64,000 nucleotides of DNA, taken from positions 372,001 to 436,000 of the forward strand of contig NZ_MOBX01000013.1 in the NCBI RefSeq assembly GCF_003732425.1. The letters run 5' to 3'. The notes below the pieces were generated by a model. It saw only the letters and a list, made by a program, of their open reading frames with translations. It did not search any database and was not told where the DNA came from. Position 1 is the first letter of the stretch. Each line of letters begins with the position of its first letter. This DNA comes from Pseudomonas fluorescens (GTDB taxonomy: Bacteria; Pseudomonadota; Gammaproteobacteria; Pseudomonadales; Pseudomonadaceae). This document shows, piece after piece, positions 52,118 to 60,501 of the stretch. Both the position numbers and the translations under genes were made by a program.

Positions 52118-52915
52118 GCGCCGCGCCACGTAGACGTCGATCAGGTAACGGGCAATCGATTTCGACGCCGGCAACGGCGGCAGATCGTGCACGTTGAACC
52201 ACTGGGCGTCTTCGATCTCGTCTTCCTGACAGACAATCTCGCCACCGGCGTACTCGGCATGGAAGCCGAGCATCATCGAATGCGGGAACGGCCAGCACTG
52301 GCTGCCCATGTACTGAATGTTCTTCACCTCGATCTGCACTTCTTCGCGCACCTCACGAATCAGGCAATCCTCGGCCGACTCGCCCGGCTCGGCGAACCCG
52401 GCCAGCGTGCTGTAGACCCCGGTGACGAAACGCGGTGAGCGCGCCAACAGAATCTCGTCGCCACGGGTGATCAGCACGATCATGCTCGGTGAGATGCGCG
52501 GATAACTGCGCAGTTCGCACGGCTGGCAATGCATCGCGCGCTCGCGCGGCACCTGCGTCATGGCTTGGCCGCAATTACCGCAAAAGCGATGTTCACGGGC
52601 CCAGGTGCCAATCTGCGCGGCGTAACCGAGGACTTTATAGATCGTGTGCTCGCCGTCGAGCATGAACGCCCGCAGGCCTTTCCAGTTGCAGCCCGGCACT
52701 TCGCTGGCGTTGTGCAGTTCCAGCAGGTACACCGGCTCGCCATCGAGATGGCCGATACCGTGCTCGGCGAGGACTGAAAGATCCTGACGCTTGAGCCATT
52801 CCCGCGGGAACAGCGCGCCGTTGTCATCGAACAGAAAACCGTCCGGGCTGCGCGCCACGGCCCAGCCGCCGGGTTGATCGGTGTCCAGTACTGCAGTGGT
52901 CCAGCGAGATGTCAT
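52085..52915 (-). CDS. nudC: NADH pyrophosphatase / NAD-cap decapping Nudix hydrolase NudC
   Basis: A 276-aa Nudix enzyme cleaving NAD(H) and NAD-capped RNA. The zinc ribbon uses C112, C115, C130 and C133 (FCGNCG, HCQPCE). The Nudix box is G173-x5-E179-x7-R187-E188-x2-E191-E192, with Q194 in place of the usual Gly. The NADH-specific array SQPWPFPxS appears as SQCWPFPHS (205-213). These variations leave the catalytic glutamates intact. Convergent overlap of 33 nt with the TSUP gene. Confidence 0.93.
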   Translation of the reverse strand: MTSRWTTAVLDTDQPGGWAVARSPDGFLFDDNGALFPREWLKRQDLSVLAEHGIGHLDGEPVYLLELHNASEVPGCNWKGLRAFMLDGEHTIYKVLGYAAQIGTWAREHRFCGNCGQAMTQVPRERAMHCQPCELRSYPRISPSMIVLITRGDEILLARSPRFVTGVYSTLAGFAEPGESAEDCLIREVREEVQIEVKNIQYMGSQCWPFPHSMMLGFHAEYAGGEIVCQEDEIEDAQWFNVHDLPPLPASKSIARYLIDVYVARRLGHAEPVLPG

Positions 52916-52921
52916 GGTTTC

Positions 52922-53734
52922 TCAGTCCAGAAATTCGGGTTTCTGTTTGCTCATATGGGCGGCCATGGCCACACGCAAGTCGGTGGATTGCAACATGGCG
53001 GCGTTCCAGGTGGCAACGTATTCGAGACCGTCGTCAATGCGATGGTCGCGCATGTAGCTGATCATTTCCTTGGTGCCGGTGACCGCGATCGGTGACTTCG
53101 CAGCGATCTCGCGAGCGATGTCCAGCACGCCTTCGAGCAGCGCGTCTTTGTCGCTGTAGACGCGATTGACCAGGCCGATGCTGCGCGCCTCGTCAGCGCC
53201 GAAGGTGCGACCGGTGTAAGCCAGTTCACGCAGCATGCCGTCACCAATGATCCGTGGCAACCGTTGCAAAGTGCCAACATCGGCAGCCATGCCGATATCG
53301 ATTTCCTTGATCGAGAATTGCGCGTCTTCGGCGGCGTAGCGCATGTCGCAGGCGGCGATCAGGTCGATGGCGCCACCCAGGCAGTAACCCTGAATCGCCG
53401 CGAGCACCGGTTTGCGGCAGTTGTCGACGGCATTGAACGAGGCTTGCAGGGTGAGGATCTTGCGGCGCAGCAGGCGTGCGTTGCGGCCGACGTCCTTGCC
53501 CAGCTCATTGGCGACGCCGGCGAGCATCATCAGGTCGATGCCGGAGGAAAAGTGTTTGCCGTTGCCGCTGAGCACCACCACGCGCACTTCGTCGGTGTCG
53601 TCGATCCACTGGAAGATCTCGACGATCTCGCTCCAGAACGCCGCGTTCATCGAGTTGATCTTTTCCGGACGATTGATCTGCACATGGGCGATGTTGTCGG
53701 CCAGTTCGACGCTGAAGGCGGAGTATTGAGTCAT
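52922..53734 (-). CDS. crotonase, delta(3,5)-delta(2,4)-dienoyl-CoA isomerase-like
   Basis: A 270-aa crotonase-fold enzyme. Besides the oxyanion loops (KHFSSGIDLMMLAG, GYCLGGAIDLIAACD) it has IKEIDIGMAADVGTLQRLPR. The Glu and Asp in this segment match the catalytic pair of dienoyl-CoA isomerase (ECH1) rather than a hydratase. It would process odd-numbered double bonds of unsaturated fatty acids. It lies just upstream of nudC on the same strand (6-nt gap), so they are probably co-transcribed. Confidence 0.88.
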   Translation of the reverse strand: MTQYSAFSVELADNIAHVQINRPEKINSMNAAFWSEIVEIFQWIDDTDEVRVVVLSGNGKHFSSGIDLMMLAGVANELGKDVGRNARLLRRKILTLQASFNAVDNCRKPVLAAIQGYCLGGAIDLIAACDMRYAAEDAQFSIKEIDIGMAADVGTLQRLPRIIGDGMLRELAYTGRTFGADEARSIGLVNRVYSDKDALLEGVLDIAREIAAKSPIAVTGTKEMISYMRDHRIDDGLEYVATWNAAMLQSTDLRVAMAAHMSKQKPEFLD

Positions 53735-53847
53735 GGCAGTGATCCTTTACCGGGCTGAAAATGAGGCCCGAACTATAACAAGGCATCACGGTGGCGGTTC
53801 GGCCAAATGCGGGACTGTCCTGAGTTTTACTTCGCCTGTGCCGGCCT

Positions 53848-53913
53848 CTTCGCGAGCAGGCTCGCTCCCACAGGGGAATGCATTTCAATGTGGGAGCGAG
53901 CCTGCTCGCGAAG
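53848..53913. repeat. REPIN, family A (compact)
   Basis: Arms 53848-53871 and 53890-53913 around ~18 nt, between the CorA-type gene end and the dienoyl-CoA isomerase start. Confidence 0.93.
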
Positions 53914-53935
53914 GCGTTTGATCAATCACTAACAA

Positions 53936-54859
53936 TCATCGAGCCAAACGCCGCAGCCCAAACAACATCCCGCCCGCGCCCAGCAACATCACCGCCAGAA
54001 ACACCGGATAGGAAATCCACCACGGCGTCCCCGCCGTCATCATGCTGAACTCCGACATGCCGCCAATACTGGCAATCAGATTCAACGGCAGAAACACCAC
54101 GTTGATCAACGTCAGCTTGCGCAGCAGGTTGTTCATGCTGTTGTTCATCAGGTTGCCACGCGCGTCGATCAGCCCGGAAAACACCGTGGAGTAGATTTCC
54201 GCCTGCTTGTAGCACTGGTTGTTTTCGATGATCAGATCGTCAATCAGGCCGAGCGCTTCGCTGCCGAAGTGCTGTTTTTCCGCGTGATTGCGCAGCCGCG
54301 TCAGCACCGCGCCGTTGCTGTGCAGGGCGTTGATGTAATAGATCAGGCTTTCACTGAGGTTGAACATCTGCACCAGATGCTGGTTCTGCATCGAGGCGTT
54401 GAATTTCTGCTGCAACTCGCGGGCGACCAGTTTGATTACCTTCAAGTGCCCGAGGTAGTGATGGATGTTGTTGAACAGCAGGTCGAGCAACACATCCAGC
54501 GGCGTGTTCAACGGCTGACGGGTGCCGAGGCCGTGCAGCGGCGTGTCATCGGTGGCGATCACCAGCAGTTGCCCGGGCGCAAACAGCAATCCGCAGGACG
54601 ACACTTCAAACGCCAGGCTGCCGCCCCCGGAATAGTTTTCCGGGCGTTTCCAGATCAGGAACAGATGGTCGGGATGGAACTCGATGCGCGACACCTCGTC
54701 CGGGTCCAGCGCTGACGCCAGTGCATGCTCATCGACCTTGAAATGACTGTGCAGCAAGTCGCGTTCGGCAGCATCGGGGTTGCTGAACAGCATCACCTCG
54801 GCGTCCAGTCGCTCGACCCGCTGCAGGGCGCCGTGGCTCAGTGCGAAGCTGTTGATCAT
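53936..54859 (-). CDS. CorA-like divalent cation transporter
   Basis: A 307-aa inner-membrane protein of the CorA/ZntB superfamily. A long alpha/beta and coiled cytoplasmic domain (~1-240) precedes two C-terminal helices (~248-268 and 280-300). The signature at the end of the first helix is IASIGGMSEF in place of the canonical YGMN, so metal choice is uncertain. ATG 54859 was chosen over a longer frame that overlaps the ATP-grasp gene. It starts 7 nt after the ATP-grasp stop and so looks co-transcribed. Confidence 0.85.
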   Translation of the reverse strand: MINSFALSHGALQRVERLDAEVMLFSNPDAAERDLLHSHFKVDEHALASALDPDEVSRIEFHPDHLFLIWKRPENYSGGGSLAFEVSSCGLLFAPGQLLVIATDDTPLHGLGTRQPLNTPLDVLLDLLFNNIHHYLGHLKVIKLVARELQQKFNASMQNQHLVQMFNLSESLIYYINALHSNGAVLTRLRNHAEKQHFGSEALGLIDDLIIENNQCYKQAEIYSTVFSGLIDARGNLMNNSMNNLLRKLTLINVVFLPLNLIASIGGMSEFSMMTAGTPWWISYPVFLAVMLLGAGGMLFGLRRLAR

Positions 54860-54866
54860 CGGCGCG

Positions 54867-56441
54867 TCACCAGGCCTGACCGCGACGCTTGAGTTCCAGG
54901 CGGCGCACGAACTCCTCCAGCACCAGTGAGTACAAATCGTCGTGCAAATACGCGTCTTCAATGCCGGCGTCGAGGTTGGGGTTGTCGTTGACTTCGATCA
55001 CCACCACTTTGTCGCCGGCCTGTTTCAGATCGACACCGTAGAGGCCGTCACCGATCAGGTTAGCGGTCTTCACCGCCAATTCCACCACCGCGCGCGGCGC
55101 CTCGTGGATCGCCATGGTCCGGCATTCGCCGTTGACGTCCTGGCCCTTGGCCTTGTGGTTGTAGATTTGCCAGTGGCCCTTGGACATGAAGTACTGGCAG
55201 GCGAAGATCGGTTTGCGGTTGAGCACGCCAATGCGCCAGTCGTATTCGGTGTAGAAAAATTCCTGAGCCAGCAGTAACACCGAGTGTTCAAACAGTTCAG
55301 CAGTCGCCTCAAGCAACGCCTGTTGGCTTTCAACCTTGATGACGCCACGGGAAAAACAGCCGTCGGGAATCTTCAGCACCAGCGGAAAGCCAAGGCGCTC
55401 GCCCACGCGCTCGAAGTCTTCGGGTCGCTCCTTGTAGAGGATTTCGGTGGCGGGCATGCCCAGTTGATGGCTGTTGAGCAGGTCGGTCAGGTAGACCTTG
55501 TTAGTACAGCGCAGAATCGACGTCGGGTCATCCATGACCACCAGCCCTTCACTTTCGGCTTTCTTGGCGAAGCGATAGGTGTGGTTGTCGACACTAGTGG
55601 TCTCGCGGATCAACAAGCCGTCGTACTCGGCGAGACGCGCGTAATCCTTGCGTTCAATGAGCTCGACGTCGATGCCCATGGTTTTACCGACCCGGACGAA
55701 ATTCGCCAGTGCCTTGGCGTTGGACGGCGGCAACGCCTCCTGCGGATCATGCAATATTGCCAGGTCGTAGCGCGCCACTTGCGGCGAACGCGGCACACGC
55801 CAGACTTTACGGCTGAAACCGTCCAGCGCGTTGGCGAACTGATCTTCCTGATCATCGCGCAACTTGTGCAAGGCACCGGATTTTATGCCTTCAATGTGCC
55901 AGCCGTTAGTTCGGCGAAACTCAACTAACAGAATCGGACAAGGGAATACTTCAAACAACTGGCGGGCCATATCCTGCAACGGCTCTATATGCGTCCTGCC
56001 GAAATAAAGTGTCAAGGTGAAGCCTTCGGTATCGCTGTACAGGTGATGACTGAGGGCTTTTTCCAGGGTTTTATCGAGGTCGTCCAGCGCCAGACCGTAG
56101 AGCGACTTTCTGGTCAGCTCACTGATCGTGCGCACCGACGGAATCACCTTGTGCCCGCGGGCTTCGGCCAGCAGCGAGCAGTAATAACCATGGCCCAGGT
56201 ACTTGTAGCTGCGGCACAGGTTGATCACCTGCACGCGTTTACCCGACTCACTATCGCGGGTTTGCTCGAGGTATTCCTGAGCCGTGACGATGTCTTCGCT
56301 GGGGAAGTACGAAGCCCAATCTTCCTTGCGTTCGACAATGATCAGCACTTGACTGGACGCTCTGACCGATGAAGTTAAATAAGTTGCCGCCGGCAAACTT
56401 TGCTCGGATACTTCGCGCCAATGACCCTGTACCGCTGACAT
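54867..56441 (-). CDS. RimK-like ATP-grasp ligase with N-terminal RimK-associated domain
   Basis: A 524-aa protein. The N-terminal ~200 residues are a conserved RimK-associated domain (VLIIVERKEDWASYFPSED, LGHGYYCSLLAEARGHKVIPS). The C-terminal ~300 residues are a RimK-type ATP-grasp with LVLKIPDGCFSRGVIKV, LLAQEFFYTEYDWRIGVL and the Mg-binding VIEVNDNPNLDAG. ATP-grasp ligases join an amino acid to a carboxylate. The partner gene, divergent by 92 nt, encodes a GNAT-C39 peptidase fusion. Comparative genomics has noted such amidoligase-peptidase pairs; no product is known to me. ATG 56441. Confidence 0.87.
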   Translation of the reverse strand: MSAVQGHWREVSEQSLPAATYLTSSVRASSQVLIIVERKEDWASYFPSEDIVTAQEYLEQTRDSESGKRVQVINLCRSYKYLGHGYYCSLLAEARGHKVIPSVRTISELTRKSLYGLALDDLDKTLEKALSHHLYSDTEGFTLTLYFGRTHIEPLQDMARQLFEVFPCPILLVEFRRTNGWHIEGIKSGALHKLRDDQEDQFANALDGFSRKVWRVPRSPQVARYDLAILHDPQEALPPSNAKALANFVRVGKTMGIDVELIERKDYARLAEYDGLLIRETTSVDNHTYRFAKKAESEGLVVMDDPTSILRCTNKVYLTDLLNSHQLGMPATEILYKERPEDFERVGERLGFPLVLKIPDGCFSRGVIKVESQQALLEATAELFEHSVLLLAQEFFYTEYDWRIGVLNRKPIFACQYFMSKGHWQIYNHKAKGQDVNGECRTMAIHEAPRAVVELAVKTANLIGDGLYGVDLKQAGDKVVVIEVNDNPNLDAGIEDAYLHDDLYSLVLEEFVRRLELKRRGQAW

Positions 56442-56533
56442 AGAGATTGATCCGTTGGAGAACAAGACCTTTTCTATTAAGCACGAAGTTTTTCGAAAGT
56501 CTCGTTTCGTTACGCAACTTTTACGGTGGTCAT

Positions 56534-57634
56534 ATGAAGGCTGTTTTTCGTTTGGCGGTAGTTGAAGACTTGCCGGCGCTGCTGGCACTGGAAATGCAAT
56601 GTTTCACCACGGACCGGCTCACCAGTCGCAGCTTTCAATGGATGATCACCCGCGCTCATGGGCAGTTGCTCGTGGCGGAGTGCGACGGTCAATTGTTGGG
56701 TTATGCGCTGGTCTTGTTTCATCGCGGTACTTCGCTGGCACGGCTGTATTCCATTGCACTGGCCGTTGAAGCGCGAGGGACCGGCCTGAGCAAGCAATTG
56801 CTGCAACGCATCGAAGCGATGGCCCTGGAGCATGATTGTGCCTACCTGCGCCTGGAGGTGCGCATCGACAACCCTGCGGCGATTGCGCTGTATGAACGCA
56901 ATGGCTACCGGCGTTTTGCGCTGATTCATGATTACTACGAAGACCACGCCGATGCGCTGCGCCTGGAGAAACGTATTCTGCAGCACCGCGACTCGCGCAG
57001 CATCAAGGTGCCTTATTACCCGCAAACCACCGATTTTACCTGTGGCCCGGCGTGTCTGTTGATGGCCATGGGCGCATTGCAATCGGAGCGGTTGCTGGAG
57101 CGTCGAGAGGAGTTGCAGGTCTGGCGGGAAGCAACCACGGTGTTCATGACCTCCGGCCATGGCGGGTGCAGCCCGCAGGGATTGGCGTTGGCGGCGTGGC
57201 GTCGGGGGTTTCGCGTGCGCATGGCGCTGAGCATGAGCGGTCCGTTATTCCTCGATGGTGTGCGGGATGCGCATAAAAAAGACGTCATGCGCCTGGTGCA
57301 CGAGGAGTTCACGGCGCAATTGCAGGAGACCGATGTCGAGTGCGTGATCGGTGCGTCACTGGATCTGCCGCGTTTGCTGGATGCCGGCGGGCAGCCACTG
57401 GTGTTGATCAGCAGCTATCGACTGACCCGCTCAAAGTCGCCGCACTGGGTGATCGTGACCGATTGCGATGAGGACTTCGTGTACCTGCATGACCCGGATG
57501 TCGACCACAGCCAGCATCGACAACCCATGGACTGTCAGCATGTGCCGGTGAGCCATGGGGAGTTCGAGAAAATGTGCCGGTTTGGCCGGGGCAAACTGCG
57601 TGCGGCGGTGGTGTTGTATTCCCGCATTCGCTGA
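56534..57634 (+). CDS. GNAT acetyltransferase - C39-like cysteine peptidase fusion
   Basis: A 366-aa two-domain protein. The GNAT domain is at ~1-150 (LYSIALAVEARGTGLSKQLL, DNPAAIALYERNGYRRF). The C39-like papain-fold peptidase is at ~157-366 with the oxyanion Gln/Cys pair Q164 and C170 (YYPQTTDFTCGPACLLMAMG). The His is H304 (SPHWVIVTD) and the Asp/Asn position is in YLHDPDVD (~318-322). C39 peptidases usually cut after double-Gly leaders, but no ABC transporter domain or leader gene is here. It likely edits or degrades what the divergent ATP-grasp ligase makes. ATG 56534 preceded by GGTGG. Confidence 0.87.
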   Translation: MKAVFRLAVVEDLPALLALEMQCFTTDRLTSRSFQWMITRAHGQLLVAECDGQLLGYALVLFHRGTSLARLYSIALAVEARGTGLSKQLLQRIEAMALEHDCAYLRLEVRIDNPAAIALYERNGYRRFALIHDYYEDHADALRLEKRILQHRDSRSIKVPYYPQTTDFTCGPACLLMAMGALQSERLLERREELQVWREATTVFMTSGHGGCSPQGLALAAWRRGFRVRMALSMSGPLFLDGVRDAHKKDVMRLVHEEFTAQLQETDVECVIGASLDLPRLLDAGGQPLVLISSYRLTRSKSPHWVIVTDCDEDFVYLHDPDVDHSQHRQPMDCQHVPVSHGEFEKMCRFGRGKLRAAVVLYSRIR

Positions 57635-57647
57635 CTGTCGCATACCT

Positions 57648-57737
57648 GTGGCGAGGGAGCTTGCTCCCGCTTGAGTGCGCAGCACTCACATTTTTGGGGA
57701 TGCTACGCATCCCGGCGGGAGCAAGCTCCCTCGCCAC
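57648..57737. repeat. REP pair, family C
   Basis: gtggcgagggagcttgctccc (57648-57668) and gggagcaagctccctcgccac (57717-57737) inverted around a further inner stem (gtgcgcagcac; gatgctacgcatc), between convergent genes; second copy of the element at 7199. Confidence 0.9.
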
Positions 57738-57762
57738 AGGATTTGTCTTTACCCGACAAACT

Positions 57763-58908
57763 CTATTTCAAGCCGATCTTGTACAACGAACCTTTCTCTT
57801 CATCCGTCAGCACATACAAATAACCATCCGGCCCTTGCCGTACATCGCGAATCCGTTGCTTGAGTTCGCCGAGCAAGCGCTCCTCATGCACGACCTTGTC
57901 GCCATCGAACTGCAAGCGAATCAGTTCCTGAGTCACCATGGCTCCGATAAACGCATTGTGTTGCCACGGTTTAAAACGATCGCCATCGTAGAACGTCATG
58001 CCGGTAACGCCCGGCGATTTCTCCCACACATGGTGCGGTGCCAAGGTGCCTTCGGCGGTTTTACCCTGAGCTTCCGGGATCGGCTGCATCGAGTAATTGA
58101 TACCGTGGGTCGCCAATGGCCAGCCGTAATTCTTGCCGCGTTCGATGATGTTCACCTCATCGCCACCGCGCGGGCCGTGCTCGTTTTCCCACAGTGTGCC
58201 GGTCCATGGGTTAAGCGCTGCGCCCTGCGGGTTGCGTATGCCGTAAGCCCAGATCTCCGGGCGGACGCCCGACTGACCAACAAACGGGTTGTCATCCGGC
58301 ACCTTGCCGTCGGGGTAGATACGTACGACCTTGCCTTGCAGCTTGTCGAGATCCTGCGCGGTCGGCCGGTCGTTGTTTTCACCCAGGGTAATGAACAGAT
58401 AGCCGTCACGATCGAACACCAGTCGCGAGCCGAAGTGATTGCCAACCGAAAGCTTCGGTTCCTGGCGGAAGATCACTTTGAAATCCTTCAGCGTCTTCAG
58501 GTCATCCGAGAGTCGCCCGCGACCCACCGCAGTGCCAGCCTTGTCGCCGGCACCGCCGCCTTCGGCATAGGACAGGTAGACCAGACGATCCTGTTTGAAG
58601 TCCGGCGACAGCGCGACATCCAGCAATCCGCCCTGCCCCTTGGCCCAGACCTGCGGCACACCGGAGATCGGCGCCGACAATGTCCCGTCGGCCGCCACCA
58701 CGCGCAGATTGCCGGGCCGTTCGGTGACCAGCATGCCTTGGCGATCCGGTAAAAACGCCAACGCCCAAGGATGCTCAAGGCTTGCGGTGATGGTCGTGAC
58801 TTCAAGGGTGCCCTGCTCGCTTTGCAGCTCTTTGGGGGCGGCGGCAAAAGCCGGAGCACTGATCAGCGCACCGGCACACAGTGTGGCTAGAAGGGTTTTA
58901 CGCAACAT
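57763..58908 (-). CDS. PQQ-dependent soluble aldose sugar dehydrogenase (YliI/Asd-like)
   Basis: A 381-aa periplasmic beta-propeller of the GSDH family. The Sec signal peptide is residues 1-22 (ending PAFAA). Motifs: LEHPWALAFLPD, GQGGLLDVALSPDF, GSRLVFDRDGYLFITLGE and NEHGPRGGDEVN. The family oxidises aldoses with PQQ and calcium; many members lack known substrates. ATG 58908. Confidence 0.9.
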   Translation of the reverse strand: MLRKTLLATLCAGALISAPAFAAAPKELQSEQGTLEVTTITASLEHPWALAFLPDRQGMLVTERPGNLRVVAADGTLSAPISGVPQVWAKGQGGLLDVALSPDFKQDRLVYLSYAEGGGAGDKAGTAVGRGRLSDDLKTLKDFKVIFRQEPKLSVGNHFGSRLVFDRDGYLFITLGENNDRPTAQDLDKLQGKVVRIYPDGKVPDDNPFVGQSGVRPEIWAYGIRNPQGAALNPWTGTLWENEHGPRGGDEVNIIERGKNYGWPLATHGINYSMQPIPEAQGKTAEGTLAPHHVWEKSPGVTGMTFYDGDRFKPWQHNAFIGAMVTQELIRLQFDGDKVVHEERLLGELKQRIRDVRQGPDGYLYVLTDEEKGSLYKIGLK

Positions 58909-58960
58909 GCACGATTCCTTTTGTTCGTCTCAAGGGCTGACAGAACCGCAGTCCTGCCGG

Positions 58961-59281
58961 TCAACGATTGCTGTCTCCGCTGCGCGAAGGTGGGTTGGGA
59001 ATGAACGTGGGGGGTGTGCTCGGCACGGAACGGATCGGCTGGCCGTTGCCAATGCCGCGGTTCTCGACCGTAGGCTGACGCGGCGTCGGCACGGTGTTCG
59101 GCCCCCGAATGGGTGGAGCGCTGGGCTGGGTGCCCTGCATGCTATTGGGATTGGCCCGGCGAATCGGACTGTTGTAGGGGTTATTGCTGTTGCCGGTGGG
59201 GCTCTGCGCCAACAGGACGTCGGCATGAACCAGACCGCCACTGAGGGTCAGGACGAAGATGCCAAGCAGTATTCGGTTCAT
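58961..59281 (-). CDS. small secreted Pro/Asn-rich protein of unknown function
   Basis: A 106-aa protein with a convincing signal peptide (MNRILLGIFVLTLSGGLVHA). The low-complexity body is rich in Pro, Asn, Ser, Arg with repeated P-N/P-S-P patterns (NPYNSPIRRANPNS). No cysteine and no recognised family; probably disordered in the periplasm. It lies upstream of the aldose dehydrogenase gene on the same strand (52-nt gap) and may be co-transcribed. Confidence 0.65.
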   Translation of the reverse strand: MNRILLGIFVLTLSGGLVHADVLLAQSPTGNSNNPYNSPIRRANPNSMQGTQPSAPPIRGPNTVPTPRQPTVENRGIGNGQPIRSVPSTPPTFIPNPPSRSGDSNR

Positions 59282-59470
59282 GACGCTGCCTCACGATGGG
59301 CGGGGAATAGAGCCTTCGAGTCCACGCTACGCCGAGGGTTCGGATTTGTTAACCCGTCAGGCTTAAACAACATGTAACACGGCTTGACCAAGTGCCTGGC
59401 AACCCGCGCATTCCGGGGAAACTTTCGGTCGTGACCACAGGTCATCCGATCATCACTCGGAGAACTCACC

Positions 59471-60337
59471 ATGGCTCGGGCAATCTGGAAAGGCGCAATC
59501 AGTTTCGGACTGGTGCACATCCCTGTCGCACTGGTCTCGGCGACCTCGTCGCAGGGCGTGGATTTCGATTGGCTCGACAGCCGCAGCATGGATCCCGTCG
59601 GTTATAAACGGGTCAACAAGGTCACCGGCAAGGAAGTCACCAAGGAGCACATCGTCAAAGGCGTGGCCTATGAAAAGGGCCGCTATGTGGTGCTCAGCGA
59701 AGAGGAAATCCGCTCGGCGCACCCTGTTTCAACGCAGACCATCGACATCTTTTCCTTCGTCGATGCCGATCAGATTCCCCTGCAAAACATCGACACACCT
59801 TACTACCTCGCGCCGGACAAGCGCGGCGGCAAGGTTTACGCGTTGCTGCGCGAAACCCTGAGCAAAACCAACAAGGTCGCCCTCGCCCGCGTCGTTCTGC
59901 ATACGCGCCAATACCTCGCTGCGTTAATGCCGCTGGAGGATGCACTGGTGCTGGTGAAATTGCGTTGGCCGCAGGAAGTGCGTGGCCTTGATGAGTTAGA
60001 ACTGGGTCCTGAAGTGACCAAGCCGCAACTGGCCAAGGGGGAACTGGACATGGCCAAACGGCTGGTACAAGACATGAGCGCGGACTGGAAGCCCGAGGAC
60101 TATAAAGACGAGTTTGAAGACAAGATCATGGCGCTGGTCGAGAAGAAAGCCCATGAAGGCAAGATCGAAGATGTCGAGACGGTCGGCGGCGAGGAAGAGC
60201 GCAAGACGGCCGATGTTATAGACCTGACCGAACTGCTTAAACGCAGTCTGGGCGGGAAAGCGGCGGCGAAGCCGAAGGCGAAGGCCGCCAGCAAGGCTGC
60301 GCCAGCCAAGAGGACAAAGAAGGCCTCCGGTGAATGA
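59471..60337 (+). CDS. ku: Ku protein (non-homologous end joining)
   Basis: A 288-aa bacterial Ku that binds DNA ends as a homodimer and recruits LigD. It begins with the invariant MARAIWKGAISFGLVHIPV and shows VGYKRVNKVTGKEV, LVKLRWPQEVRGLDEL and a C-terminal Lys/Ala-rich tail (KAAAKPKAKAASKAAP) that aids DNA binding. ATG 59471 has GGAG 9 nt upstream. ligD is not in the visible neighbourhood. Confidence 0.95.
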   Translation: MARAIWKGAISFGLVHIPVALVSATSSQGVDFDWLDSRSMDPVGYKRVNKVTGKEVTKEHIVKGVAYEKGRYVVLSEEEIRSAHPVSTQTIDIFSFVDADQIPLQNIDTPYYLAPDKRGGKVYALLRETLSKTNKVALARVVLHTRQYLAALMPLEDALVLVKLRWPQEVRGLDELELGPEVTKPQLAKGELDMAKRLVQDMSADWKPEDYKDEFEDKIMALVEKKAHEGKIEDVETVGGEEERKTADVIDLTELLKRSLGGKAAAKPKAKAASKAAPAKRTKKASGE

Positions 60338-60383
60338 TAATCCAGGGATCGTCAGGCAACTGACAGGTTGTATTTGAGAGAGT

Positions 60384-60476
60384 CTTCGCTAGCAGGCTAG
60401 CTCCCACAGGGTTCTGAGTCGAATGCAAAAATTGCTTTCACTCGAGACTAAGGTGGGAGCGAGCCTGCTCGCGAAG
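60384..60476. repeat. REPIN, family A, one arm with matched double mutation
   Basis: Left arm reads cttcgctagcaggctagctc where others read cttcgcgagcaggctcgctc. The two changes (g to t, c to a) lie on opposite sides of the small hairpin and keep its pairing (gctagcaggctagc). Right arm (60453-60476) is standard. Between the convergent ku and lpxO genes. Confidence 0.9.
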
Positions 60477-60501
60477 GGGCCAGCCAAAGCAATGCAAAAA
60501 T

